Notes: generated by a model not told the origin, from the sequence alone. Positions 36,040 to 44,378 are shown, numbered from the stretch's first letter. The stretch: DNA of 64,000 nucleotides from Neobacillus terrae (GCF_011393025.1 NZ_JAAOEO010000005.1:297834-361833); one strand, 5' to 3'. A program made the numbers and translations.

Positions 36040-36125
36040 TTCCAAGTACTTCCTTTGCAATGAATTTACATCGCATATAATGGAGGATTTTTGAGGGGTC
36101 AGTACCCTTCACTAATCAACATAGT
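36040..36125 (+). repeat. second dispersed repeat family, partial copy 3
   Basis: AATTTACATCGCATATAATG and GAGGATTTTTGAGGGG followed by CACTAATCAAC match the right end of the copy at 26.0 kb. Confidence 0.5.
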
Positions 36126-36186
36126 TTCAAAAAAATGAGCTTTAATCAGTACAAATAAAATGAAATTAAAATAATGAATATTCCTG

Positions 36187-36486
36187 TTATCGTAAGGGTT
36201 TCTTGATTTTTCCTTTGTTTTCTTTTTCTACCTGCTGATGGATCTTGTGTTGCAGGTGTTCGTCTAGAAAAATTTCAGCTTGTGCGGAACCTATAAAACT
36301 TCTGCCGCCAAAATAGATTAATTTGTGAAGAGGCAGAGTAATATAGAAGCAGTAGAAACCCTGACAATAATCCCCATTTCCCAATGAATTCTGTTTCTAA
36401 TTTAGCGTTTATTAAAAAAGTTAAGATTGGTAGCAAAAAGTAAGTTCCAACAATTAATAAACGCCTAACTTTAGTTTTTTTAGCAT
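36187..36486 (-). pseudogene. frameshifted two-helix membrane protein
   Basis: GGGGAGAACA precedes ATG 36486, but that frame closes after ten codons. One extra A in the AAAAAAA run would continue it as 'KKTKVRRLLIVGTYFLLPIL' and a second helix 'GLLSGFLLLLYYSASSQINL'. That frame stops at 36275, while a third frame supplies a polar tail 'SAQAEIFLDEHLQHKIHQQV' to 36187. Two indels are needed, the first in a homopolymer, so an assembly error is possible. Family unknown. Confidence 0.45.
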
Positions 36487-36517
36487 TGTTCTCCCCTCTT
36501 ACTTTTAAAAAGATCAT

Positions 36518-36793
36518 TTAATCAAAGGAGCCTGCATCACTTGAGGAATGGGAAAAATCACCTGAATGAGAGATTGAATGACTAAATTCACCTGAATGGT
36601 GATGATGTGAGTGATGGTGTATAGGATGATCTATTGCTTGAAAATTTGATGTGGCATCCATATCTGTTTTTAAACCATCAAAATCATTCTTTTTTGTAAT
36701 TCTAAAGGTATTTTTATCCTTATCCGGCTGGTTAAAGAAACTCCAAATCATGCCTGCTATTATCAGAAAAAGAAATACATAAAATATGAACAA
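36518..36793 (-). CDS. small membrane protein with His/Ser-rich tail
   Basis: 91 aa, TTG 36793 nine bases after AAAGGA. One N-terminal membrane helix ('IFYVFLFLIIAGMIWSFF') is followed by a basic linker and a tail containing 'HPIHHHSHHHHSGEFSHS' with further SHSGDFSHS repeats. The His-rich tail could bind Zn, Ni or Cu near the membrane (inference). No family is recognised. It ends 32 bp before the start of the broken gene at 36187-36486. Confidence 0.6.
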   Translation of the reverse strand: MFIFYVFLFLIIAGMIWSFFNQPDKDKNTFRITKKNDFDGLKTDMDATSNFQAIDHPIHHHSHHHHSGEFSHSISHSGDFSHSSSDAGSFD

Positions 36794-36895
36794 GTTCCAT
36801 CTTCCTTTCTTGTTAAGGATGGGGGTATATCATTTATTATTTTATGAGGTAAATAAAAGACAAGTTCCTTATAATAAATTAAATCTAAACAATCC

Positions 36896-37320
36896 TTATA
36901 TATAAATGATGACCTTTTCAGACTGCATAGAGGATTTTTGAATTTTAAAATTCAGCGGATCTACTATATAACCCGGATTTTTTGCCCAATCAATCATCTT
37001 TCCAAAGGAATCAGCTATCTCCATTACCGATTCCAAATGGTGATAATAAACATACCTTGCTGCGGCAATCTCCACACCAACCATATCATCAGGAATATTT
37101 TCAAGATTTGAAACGTTACAACCTACCAATTGAGTAAACTCCTCTCCACCTAATTGCAGGCAAATATCGTAAAAATACAGTGATATACGGTTTTCCATTT
37201 CATCTATTCGGTTTTGAATTCTCTGCCAGGATTTGGCATTTCTACAGACAAACCTCTCCAATCACTAATAACCTTCACTCCTGCAATATAAAATGAATTC
37301 TGTTCTATTACTTTCACCAT
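36896..37320 (-). pseudogene. GyrI-like (AraC effector-binding) domain protein, frameshifted
   Basis: ATG 37320 behind AAAGGGGGAAGT gives 'VKVIEQNSFYIAGVKVISDW' and then runs out of frame near 37225-37245. The next frame continues from 'AKSWQRIQNRIDEMENRI' to 36896 with 'LVGCNVSNLENIPDDMVGVEI' shortened here to its core 'NIPDDMVGVEIAAARYVYY'. Together they form one GyrI-like ligand-binding domain of ~140 aa. A single indel separates the halves; pseudogene or sequence error. Confidence 0.6.
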
Positions 37321-37393
37321 ACTTCCCCCTTTATTAATCTTGATAATTATCTTCTCTCCCATTTCTTTATTTCTTGGATAATTGAAGTAGAAA

Positions 37394-38062
37394 TTAGTTT
37401 GAATTTTGCCTCAGAGCTCTTACAATTTCAAAATACTGTGTATCTCCTAAACCATAATCATCTTTGAATTCTTTTAGCAGGGCCGCAACAAGTTTTCTTT
37501 CCGGTACTTCTTTATGTTTCTGAATATATAATATAAGCTTACTGTCTTTAGTGAGATAGTTTAAATAAAGCTCGATACCTTTCTTTAATGGTTGAAGTTC
37601 TATATTCTCAGGTATAAATTTTTCAATTAAAACATGTTTATAAAGAGAATAATATCCCTCTGCTCTTAGTGTAAAAGAACTTTCAGGTTTATAATTGTCA
37701 CCGATTAATTTAAGATCAATAGAATCGTGATATTTATTTTGGTCTAACCAGGCAAGTATAGTAAGGAGATTAATCTGACAAAACATGTCGGTATCAAACC
37801 ATAATGAAAGATGAGTAAAGTTTTTGCAAAATAAAGGCTGCAATGGTTTTAGCGTAATATCATTATACTGAGCAGGAGTTACTTGATGAACCTTAGCACG
37901 TATTTTATTGAATTCAGATGAAAATATAGTATTACAAGTTTCACCACAGCACATAGCTTCATTAAAAGGGACCATTAATTGTTGATTAAGGAAATTTATC
38001 TGTTGGAAATGGTTGTACATTTCTTGTCCATTTAAAATATGCAGATTACTTTTCTGAATCAT
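37394..38062 (-). CDS. DUF1835-like protein of unknown function
   Basis: 222 aa. It opens 'SNLHILNGQEMYNHFQQ', has 'VPFNEAMCCGETCNTIF' and 'FTHLSLWFDTDMFCQINLLT', the last being the best conserved pattern of the group, and ends in a helical C-terminus. The beginning resembles DUF1835, whose function is unknown. A regulatory name sometimes given to such proteins is not supported by any visible DNA-binding motif. ATG 38062 has GGAGGTG upstream. Confidence 0.6.
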   Translation of the reverse strand: MIQKSNLHILNGQEMYNHFQQINFLNQQLMVPFNEAMCCGETCNTIFSSEFNKIRAKVHQVTPAQYNDITLKPLQPLFCKNFTHLSLWFDTDMFCQINLLTILAWLDQNKYHDSIDLKLIGDNYKPESSFTLRAEGYYSLYKHVLIEKFIPENIELQPLKKGIELYLNYLTKDSKLILYIQKHKEVPERKLVAALLKEFKDDYGLGDTQYFEIVRALRQNSN

Positions 38063-38164
38063 ATCAACACCTCCAGCTTCACCGAGAATTAATTAATTTT
38101 TTGTTTAATTTTACATTCTTTAAACTCCTTTCATTTTCCTCCTAAACGTCCCTCTTTTGTTAAA

Positions 38165-38195
38165 TAAGAAAAGCTGCCCTAAATGGCAGCTTCAT
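38165..38195 (-). terminator. minus-strand terminator
   Basis: Stem AAGCTGCC/GGCAGCTT followed by TTCTTATTT on the minus strand. It lies on the far side of repeat D from the APH gene, so it may stop read-through. Confidence 0.65.
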
Positions 38196-38243
38196 CTTTC
38201 ATTACATCTATTACGTTTATAAATCGCCTTTTTAAAATACGAA

Positions 38244-38484
38244 GAACAAAAGGCGCAAGCGCCCCGGTCAAATGATGAAAGGCTAAAATCGCCACGTCCT
38301 GTGGCAACGCCTTCCTGACCCACATCCTGTGGGCCCCCAACAGGCGTAAGACGAATCACGTAGGAAGAAATCCTGATTTCTGAAGTGATTTGGCTTATGA
38401 CCCCGAGGGGCTGGGCGCTGGAGCTGGATTACAATAATCTAGTTCGAAGTTATCCACAAGGTAAAATCTATAATTTCCTAAACG
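38244..38484 (+). repeat. dispersed intergenic repeat, copy D
   Basis: Starts AACAAAAGGCGCAAGCGCCC, keeps the GCCACGTCCTGTGGC hairpin and the CATAAG...CTTATG arms, and ends GGGCGCTGGAGCTGG plus tail. The central GGAAAAGC hairpin is missing. It is bounded by terminators on both sides. Confidence 0.85.
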
Positions 38485-38488
38485 ACGA

Positions 38489-38521
38489 AAAAAACACCTT
38501 CCCAAAAGGAGGTGTTTTTAC
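38489..38521. terminator. terminator of the APH-like gene
   Basis: Stem AAAACACCT/AGGTGTTTT with A-rich and T-rich flanks, usable in both directions. Confidence 0.8.
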
Positions 38522-39337
38522 TTAATTTCTACTTTGAAGCTCTCTTCGTATTTTGTCTAAAAGGAACTGTTTCTCCTGATTCGGAACTCCTTCAACTAGC
38601 CTTGCAGCCATTACTGGCAGCATCCACTCATCAATACTTTTTACCGAAGTGTTTGTTGTTTTTGTATAAGCGATTAAATAGACCTTTGCAAATACTTTTC
38701 TTACTGATTGAATAATAAATTTAGTCACTTTTGGCATATCTGGCGGCAGAATAGAGTAACGGATAATTAGAAAGGTTCTTGCTACATCTCCACAAGAATT
38801 CCCAGAAGCACCGGTCATCCAGTCAAGTATCTTTGGCTTTTGATCATTCAAAATAATATTTTCAGTATGATAATCACCATGACAAACTTTATTATCAACT
38901 GGCAGTATTTTTAAATATTTAAGAATCTCTTCCTTTTCTATGTCGGTTAAAAGAGTGGTGCCAAGGATGTTCCGGGTCAGGTACTCCTTTTGCTCAGGTA
39001 ATTTATTTGTAGAAATATTATGGTAAGAGGCTTGTAATTCCGCAAAAAGAGCAGCATTTTTCTTCAGAGAAAATGGCCGTGTAGAGATTTGCTGTGTAAA
39101 GCCAATGCCAGTAATTTTTTCACAAATAATGCCCCACTTTTGGTTGTATTCGATTAAATCTCCTAACCCAGGAGAAGGTATACCAAGCTGATTGATTACA
39201 CTGCTTGTTTCATATTCTCTTTTAATAATATCAAACGGCACTTTTTCATAAAAAAGCTTTATTACCTTTTCACCTTTATCTCCCCATTCATATACTTCTG
39301 CGGTATTTCCTCTCCCTATAAGTCTCCCTACAGACAT
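38522..39337 (-). CDS. APH-family phosphotransferase (kinase-like)
   Basis: 271 aa from ATG 39337, eight bases after GGGAG; 13 more codons are open upstream. 'GRLIGRGNTAEVYEWGDKGE' is a glycine-rich nucleotide loop, 'EKVIKLFYE' holds the lysine, 'VCHGDYHTENIILN' is the catalytic loop (HGDxxxxN) and 'ILDWMTGASGNSCGDVART' the metal-binding IDW/IDF region. It belongs to the aminoglycoside/choline kinase fold. The substrate is unknown; resistance should not be assumed. Confidence 0.85.
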   Translation of the reverse strand: MSVGRLIGRGNTAEVYEWGDKGEKVIKLFYEKVPFDIIKREYETSSVINQLGIPSPGLGDLIEYNQKWGIICEKITGIGFTQQISTRPFSLKKNAALFAELQASYHNISTNKLPEQKEYLTRNILGTTLLTDIEKEEILKYLKILPVDNKVCHGDYHTENIILNDQKPKILDWMTGASGNSCGDVARTFLIIRYSILPPDMPKVTKFIIQSVRKVFAKVYLIAYTKTTNTSVKSIDEWMLPVMAARLVEGVPNQEKQFLLDKIRRELQSRN

Positions 39338-39437
39338 TGTATTATCTCCCTCTTTATTTTTTACAATAAAACGCATTTCTGTGATTTAATATATTCCTTT
39401 TATAAACCAGGTTTCCTTTAAATGAAAAATAGTAAAA

Positions 39438-39473
39438 AATAAAAAAAGAGCGACTTTTTTCGGTCGCTCATTC
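39438..39473 (-). terminator. terminator of the 80-aa gene
   Basis: Stem GAGCGAC/GTCGCTC followed by TTTTTTTATTTTTT on the minus strand. Confidence 0.85.
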
Positions 39474-39495
39474 ATAACTTATTTATAAGACAGGT

Positions 39496-39738
39496 TTATG
39501 CTAAAACAAGTAAATCCTCATGCTTTTCACTAGAAACCTTTAAAAATGCACTTTTAAGGTTATTCAAACACTCTTTTTTGATATTATCATCACAGACAAA
39601 ATCAAAGCAAAGGTCATCCAGTAAAATTTGGTAAGCTCCTTTTAAAGAGGCATTAACGCTTCCAGATTCCTGCCAATTTTCCAGGGTATTCAATAATTCA
39701 CTTTCAAAATATTCTACTGAACCAAATAAAAAAGTCAT
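39496..39738 (-). CDS. 80-aa protein of unknown function
   Basis: ATG 39738 behind GGAAGGAAG. Soluble and acidic, with 'GSVEYFESELLNTLENWQES' and 'YQILLDDLCFDFVCDDNIKK' and two cysteines. Nothing points to a family. Own terminator. Confidence 0.55.
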   Translation of the reverse strand: MTFLFGSVEYFESELLNTLENWQESGSVNASLKGAYQILLDDLCFDFVCDDNIKKECLNNLKSAFLKVSSEKHEDLLVLA

Positions 39739-39982
39739 TAGTCTCTTCCTTCCGCAGCTAGGTTGGGAGCAGGATAGGCTTTCTCACTTTGTATAACCAA
39801 AACTTTAGTTAGTCAAAGTCAAAATACCTACTCTCTTCAACCTTTATTTTTAATTTTGATTTAATATCGACAAATATTTACAAGAAATTTTTATATTAGG
39901 TTTAAAGCTTTAATTATCTGGGTAAAACAAACTGTTAGTCACTCAGCCTAGAACATCTAAACATCTTTAGGGGGAATTTTCC

Positions 39983-40174
39983 ATGAGCAGAAAGGATAAA
40001 AGAAGGTATACCGTCACAATAGGCGGGCAAAGTCAAACACAGCAGACAGTGATCATCGCTTCAAATGAAAAGGACATGTTAAAAATTATTCGAAAATATT
40101 ACAACCACTTAATTACTGATGAAAAAGGAAAAGAGACAGGCAATATTTCCTTTTTAGAATCACCTTTAGCTTAA
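39983..40174 (+). CDS. 63-aa protein of unknown function
   Basis: ATG 39983 behind AGGGGG. Basic start ('MSRKDKRRYTVTIGG'), then a strand-helix pattern 'QQTVIIASNEKDMLKIIRKY'. No family is recognised. It converges on, and overlaps by four bases, the riboswitch-controlled gene on the other strand. Confidence 0.55.
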   Translation: MSRKDKRRYTVTIGGQSQTQQTVIIASNEKDMLKIIRKYYNHLITDEKGKETGNISFLESPLA

Positions 40175-40560
40175 TTATCTGCCCTTTGTACCGGTGTCAT
40201 TATTGCACCCATGGATTCCAACAAAATCTTTGCATCTGAATTCAAATAACGAATCACTTCTTTTTTGATCAGCAGTTTTCCTTTATTCTTTATATAAACC
40301 TTTAATCCTCTTATATCAAACCTTGTAGCATATGTGTTAATAACGTTTATTTCTCCTAATTCCTGCCGCGTGAGTGTTTCAAAGTCGTTATCCAGATTTT
40401 TTACTAAAAACTCGAATAATTCCCTGGCATTTCTATTAAGCTTCCTTAAATGCTGGTGAAGATGAGCCATATTTGCTTCAATTAGCTTTCTTGTAGTGAC
40501 AAAATCGGCTTCATCAGCACTTTTATTTATTTTTTCAATTACTTCCCTCATTTGGAACAT
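40171..40560 (-). CDS. unknown protein under a c-di-GMP-I riboswitch
   Basis: 129 aa, ATG 40560 behind GGAGGGAAG. Helical N-terminal half ('REVIEKINKSADEADFVTTR', 'AHLHQHLRKLNRNARELFEF') and a mixed C-terminal half ending 'LLESMGAIMTPVQRADN'. No signal peptide, membrane helix or named domain is seen. What is informative is its leader: a GEMM aptamer and an intrinsic terminator lie directly upstream on the same strand, so its expression should follow the c-di-GMP level. It may act in the motile/sessile switch (inference). Confidence 0.7.
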   Translation of the reverse strand: MFQMREVIEKINKSADEADFVTTRKLIEANMAHLHQHLRKLNRNARELFEFLVKNLDNDFETLTRQELGEINVINTYATRFDIRGLKVYIKNKGKLLIKKEVIRYLNSDAKILLESMGAIMTPVQRADN

Positions 40561-40604
40561 TTAACTTCCCTCCACACCTGGTCCAAAAGACCTAAATTGG
40601 TATT

Positions 40605-40645
40605 TCTAAAAAAAGTCTACCAAAAAGTTTTGGCAGACTGAGAAG
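40605..40645 (-). terminator. attenuator terminator behind the GEMM aptamer
   Basis: Minus-strand stem AGTCTGCCAAAA/TTTTGGTAGACT with a tiny loop, followed by TTTTTTT. It lies between the aptamer and the ATG at 40560, as in an expression platform. Confidence 0.85.
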
Positions 40646-40671
40646 TTAATAAAACAGAAGTTTCTTGTCCC

Positions 40672-40765
40672 GAACTTTTTGGCGGCCCGACGATCATAGT
40701 AAAATTTACCTTAGACTCGTGGCTTTGCGTCCTTGCCTTTCAACAAGTTTGCCTTTTTCAGATAA
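40672..40765 (-). promoter_or_regulatory. cyclic di-GMP-I (GEMM) riboswitch aptamer
   Basis: Reading the minus strand: GGCAAAC, then stem-loop CTTGTT-GAAA-GGCAAG with a GNRA tetraloop, then the invariant GGACGCAAAGCC and ACGAGTCTAAGG, a variable second arm, and GATCGTCGGGCCGCC closing P1. These are the conserved GEMM-I elements in order. A terminator follows 30 bases downstream. Whether c-di-GMP turns the gene on or off cannot be decided by eye. Confidence 0.93.
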
Positions 40766-41040
40766 TTACTATTATCATAAATCTATTTTCCCGATTATTC
40801 AACAATATTTGACAAATTTTTAAAATAAATTTATATACTTATTTTTACAGCTGTTTTTATGCTCACAACCTTGAAAATATGAGATGTGGCCTCCTTGTAA
40901 GGTTTTCAGAATAATAGCGAAAACCAGTTCTTTTGGATACTCTTTTTATAGTACTGTCACTTTATATTATGGTTGATATTAATAACACATATTAAGGCCA
41001 TATTTATCTTTTGAAAATACATTGCGTCTGAATTTTTTAC

Positions 41041-41458
41041 TTGCTTGCTCCATACCTCTCCTTTCCTTTATTTCCTTTTAAAAACCACCAAGCTTCTGCT
41101 TCCCTTAATTGTTTATTGAATTTGGATCAACACAAAAGAGTTTTCATCTGCATACTGTTCCCCTATAGACTCTTTCACACAAAAGATTTACATCCTCCAA
41201 ATATTCTTGCCAGATATTGCCCGCAAGATCTATTGACGGTCACACATCCTGTCCATAGAGCAAAAAAAGGACAGGTTGCGCAATTATTCTTTGAAGGTTT
41301 ATATTCACGATACCCTTCTTTATCCGTGGTCTAAGAGATGTAATCATGTTTTCGGAATAAACCATCCTTCGCACGCGGTCATGTATAGAGTTGGCCGGGA
41401 AATTTCATTAAGTTCACCGTTCTCCCAGCGGAAAGCAATTGTATGGGAACGGCAATAA
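41041..41458 (+). pseudogene. decayed coding remnant, family uncertain
   Basis: Protein-like stretches occur in the plus strand ('DRLRNYSLKVYIHDTLLYPW', 'NHPSHAVMYRVGREISLSS') with a stop at ~41234 and no ribosome site. 'YRVGREISLS' recalls the end of some NUDIX proteins, but this is weak. A perfect plus-strand terminator follows at 41481, which suggests that a gene once ended here. Confidence 0.3.
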
Positions 41459-41477
41459 ACAGGACCCCTCTACAGTA

Positions 41478-41512
41478 TGAAAGGAGAGCATGTATGCTCT
41501 CCTTTTTTAATA
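41478..41512 (+). terminator. strong plus-strand terminator
   Basis: Perfect stem AAGGAGAGCA/TGCTCTCCTT with loop TGTA and a T-run. Confidence 0.85.
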
Positions 41513-41529
41513 TAACTTCTCCAAGTGTT

Positions 41530-41673
41530 TTAAGCTGCAGATGGAGCTCTTAACATTTCACTAAGTCGAGAGAGTATTCGTTGGAATTCGCGAATAAAGT
41601 CCATCAATCTGTATAACCTATGCTGGAAATTTATTTTGTATACAATTAGCAGGATGATCCTAAGAAATTCCAT
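41530..41673 (-). CDS. possible 47-aa peptide
   Basis: ATG 41673 with GGGGAGTGAAGGG upstream. The sequence opens with a hydrophobic helix ('MEFLRIILLIVYKI') and ends amphipathic and basic ('FQRILSRLSEMLRAPSAA'). No homologue is known to me. It may be a small membrane peptide or chance. Confidence 0.4.
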   Translation of the reverse strand: MEFLRIILLIVYKINFQHRLYRLMDFIREFQRILSRLSEMLRAPSAA

Positions 41674-41835
41674 TTCCCTTCACTCCCCGTTGAAGTTATA
41701 TTAGGTGTTATTAACCACCACTCTTTATTGTTCTTTGTTAGTTAAAATATATACTTTTGTCCTGAATAATACATAAAAAAGAAAATATTTGTAAAAATTA
41801 CTTTAAGTAAAAGTTATTTACAGGGAGTGGTAGGA

Positions 41836-42828
41836 ATGACTGAAAAACCCGCACTATCTGCGAGTGAGCTTGCAACATTATGGATGACTTTTCAAGAGAA
41901 AACCTTTATTTTACGGTTTTTGGAATACATTATCCCTAATGCCGATGATGAAAAATCCTTAAAGATTCTGACTGAATTATATGGTCACCTTGATAAATAC
42001 ATAGAGAAATTAACCAACCTTTTTGAAAGTGAAGGAGCAGCTTTACCAATTGCTTTTTCTTCGAAAGATGTAAATGTAAATGCTCCAAAATTATTTGAAA
42101 ATGGCCTTGATATAATGATCCTTCGAGAAATAAAGCAAATGAGTATGGGCTTGTATACATTGAATATGGGAATGTCCTTCCGGGAAGATGTTATAGATAT
42201 ATACAAGGATTTAACTTCAATCACACAGGAATGCTATAAGGACTGCATCCAATATTTATTGGAAAAAGGAATACTTACCAGACCGCCGCACATTCCTATG
42301 CCTTCTAATTATGAATTTGTGAATGATTTGAATTATTTAAGCGGATATAATCTGCTTAAAAAAGCAAGGCAGATTGATGCTCTTGAACTTGCGAACATCC
42401 ACCACAACATGGAAACCAATAACGTCGGAATGACATTAATGTTTGCATTTTCCCAGGTTGCTAAGGATTCGGATATAAAAAACTATTTCCATAAAGGAAT
42501 AGAATTATCGAGAAAAGTATTAAAAGCAAATACGGAATTTCTATTAGAAGACAATATTTCACCAACAGTAACTTCCATAGGAAACGCAACAAATTCTAAG
42601 GATAGTCCCTTCTCAGATCGCTTAATGATGTACTTTAATTATATGTTAGCCAACTTTACGCTTGGTGCAAATTCCTTTAGCTTTGCCTTTACACTAAGAA
42701 GTGACATAAAAGTAGAATTTGCATTACTTGCTAAAGATGTTGCAGGTTATATTGATGAGGGTACTAAGCTTATGATTAAGAACGGCTGGTTTGAGAAGCC
42801 GCCTCAAATCAGTTTATCTTATTCCTAA
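41836..42828 (+). CDS. DUF3231 protein (two repeats)
   Basis: 330 aa from ATG 41836, eight bases after GGGAG. Two copies of a helical unit of ~160 aa: the first from 'ALSASELATLWMTFQEKTFI' to 'LTRPPHIPMP', the second from 'ELANIHHNMETNNVGMTLMF' to 'MIKNGWFEKPPQ'. This is the double-unit form of DUF3231; a single-unit form occurs at 50068-50616. Family members are widespread in spore formers, function unknown. Strong terminator at 42828. Confidence 0.88.
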   Translation: MTEKPALSASELATLWMTFQEKTFILRFLEYIIPNADDEKSLKILTELYGHLDKYIEKLTNLFESEGAALPIAFSSKDVNVNAPKLFENGLDIMILREIKQMSMGLYTLNMGMSFREDVIDIYKDLTSITQECYKDCIQYLLEKGILTRPPHIPMPSNYEFVNDLNYLSGYNLLKKARQIDALELANIHHNMETNNVGMTLMFAFSQVAKDSDIKNYFHKGIELSRKVLKANTEFLLEDNISPTVTSIGNATNSKDSPFSDRLMMYFNYMLANFTLGANSFSFAFTLRSDIKVEFALLAKDVAGYIDEGTKLMIKNGWFEKPPQISLSYS

Positions 42829-42870
42829 AAAGGAGAGGTTGTCCATTAACAGGACAACCTCTCCTTTTTC
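42828..42870 (+). terminator. strong terminator of the DUF3231 gene
   Basis: Stem AAAGGAGAGGTTGTCC/GGACAACCTCTCCTTT, perfect over 16 bp, with T-run. Confidence 0.92.
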
Positions 42871-42957
42871 AAAATTAATTTTTCTCTTCAAGTAACCCAA
42901 TAAGATGGGCTCCACTTTTCGGTGCAAAATACCCAGATTATTCCCGTCAATTATAAA

Positions 42958-42988
42958 AAGAAAAAAGACCACTTTGGCCTTTTGATTT
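42958..42988 (-). terminator. terminator of the alpha/beta hydrolase gene
   Basis: Minus-strand stem AAAGGCCA/TGGTCTTT (one G-T pair) followed by TTTCTTTTT. Confidence 0.7.
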
Positions 42989-42996
42989 TACTTCAT

Positions 42997-43971
42997 TTAT
43001 TTTTCCAGAGCATGGTCCAGGAATTTCTTCATCTTCTTCTGATACTCCTCTTCTGAAATAGTGTAAGCCTCCGTATGGCCTGCTCCATGGACAATCCAAA
43101 TCTCTTTATCTTTGGTGGTGGCTGCGTCGTAAATTTCATGTGCCATTTCAGTTGGAACTAGGTCATCCTTATCCCCATGAATGATAAACAACGGTAATTT
43201 GTTTTTCTTTACGCTATTAAGCGCAGAAGCTTCTCCAAAAGTATATCCGGCTCTTACTTTTGTAATGAAGCTTGTAATATACATGATCGGAAATGCTGGA
43301 ATATGATACAGGTATTTTAATTGGTGAGATAATTCAGCTTTAACAGTCGTATAACCGCTATCTTCGATAATACCTTTTACCTCAGGAGGAAGCTTTTCTC
43401 CGCTCGCCATAAGGACTGTTGCCGCTCCCATTGAAAAACCATGAAGGAAGATGGCATTTTCTTTCTTTTCATTTATTAATAAATGAACCCATTTTACATA
43501 ATCTTTACGTTCATGCCAGCCATAACCAATATAATTACCTTCACTCATGCCGTGGCCCCTGGCATCCGGTTTTAAAATATCATATCCCAGATCATAGTAA
43601 TATTTCGTAATTCCTGGCATTTGTTCGCTGCTGCCTTTATATCCGTGCGCCAAGATTACTGCTTTTCCATTCGAATGTTTGTTCTTCAAAAAGCGGGCCT
43701 TTAACTTTAAACCATCATAAGTTTTCATTTCGACGATTTCAAATTTCTGCTGGCCGGTCCATTTCATAAGTTCTGCCATTTTAACTTGCTCTTCTTCAGT
43801 TCGCAGCACACTGGCTGCAACTGCGCTACTTCCGCCGCCATGAAGCTCAGGTCCCTCCTGGCTTCGGTTGATTGCTATATTATAAAAATAATTGCCGGCT
43901 ACTCCAAGGCCAATGGCAGCTACTAACACCACAGCAATGCCGGATCTTATCAATCTCTTTTTCAATTTCAT
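42997..43971 (-). CDS. membrane-anchored alpha/beta hydrolase
   Basis: About 324 aa from ATG 43971; a TTG two codons later is better spaced from AAAGGGG, and the frame is open far upstream. One N-terminal membrane helix ('SGIAVVLVAAIGLGVAGNYF') anchors the protein outside the cell. Catalytic triad: Ser in 'LHGFSMGAATVL', Asp in 'IIHGDKDDLVP', His in 'VHGAGHTEAY'. 'LAHGYKGSSEQM' supplies the oxyanion hole. It resembles YqkD-type serine hydrolases; substrate unknown. Confidence 0.88.
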   Translation of the reverse strand: MKLKKRLIRSGIAVVLVAAIGLGVAGNYFYNIAINRSQEGPELHGGGSSAVAASVLRTEEEQVKMAELMKWTGQQKFEIVEMKTYDGLKLKARFLKNKHSNGKAVILAHGYKGSSEQMPGITKYYYDLGYDILKPDARGHGMSEGNYIGYGWHERKDYVKWVHLLINEKKENAIFLHGFSMGAATVLMASGEKLPPEVKGIIEDSGYTTVKAELSHQLKYLYHIPAFPIMYITSFITKVRAGYTFGEASALNSVKKNKLPLFIIHGDKDDLVPTEMAHEIYDAATTKDKEIWIVHGAGHTEAYTISEEEYQKKMKKFLDHALEK

Positions 43972-44237
43972 TCCCCTTTGCCTACTTTTCTCTTTATCTA
44001 TTTTCAAGGCCAAAAAATTTTTAACATGGTTCCTATTTGTTTTTATAGGATTTGTAAAGATACCAGTCACTCCATCCGCCTGTTAAAACAGCGGTTAACA
44101 TAATAAATATAAAGCTGGGAGTTCTTGCTTGCAGCCACTTAAAAGAAAGTATCTATACGAAATACCAATCCCATTGTTAATAGTCCGAAAAGAGTCTAAT
44201 AAAGTAGTCTTTCATCCTGCGGCTACATTTTTATATT

Positions 44238-44268
44238 AAAAAAACAGAAGTAAAATTACTTCTGTTCC
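44238..44268 (-). terminator. terminator overlapping the end of the 40-aa gene
   Basis: Stem AACAGAAGTAA/TTACTTCTGTT followed by TTTTTAATA on the minus strand. Confidence 0.8.
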
Positions 44269-44378
44269 TGAAGCTCCATTTTTTTAATTAAAAACTCGAT
44301 CGCTTGCATTTCTTCTCTAGTCAGGTGCTGCCCTATTTCTGGATTCATTAAAATTGTTTTTGCTTGTTCAATTGTCAC
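44256..44378 (-). CDS. 40-aa conserved-looking small protein
   Basis: GTG 44378 lies six bases after AGGAGAGA. The peptide 'MTIEQAKTILMNPEIGQHLT' continues 'REEMQAIEFLIKKMELQEQK'. It is helical and charged. A proper ribosome site and a terminator starting at its stop codon support a real gene. Function unknown. Confidence 0.6.
   Translation of the reverse strand: MTIEQAKTILMNPEIGQHLTREEMQAIEFLIKKMELQEQK

Noticed and set aside
37394..38062. AraC-type regulator
   Set aside because: No helix-turn-helix pair is visible; the conserved parts match a DUF1835-like protein.
38522..39337. Aminoglycoside resistance gene
   Set aside because: The fold is that of APH-like kinases, but the family is broad and nothing shows drug specificity.
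41041..41458. NUDIX gene
   Set aside because: Only a short stretch recalls a NUDIX C-terminus, the Nudix box itself is absent, and the frame is interrupted.
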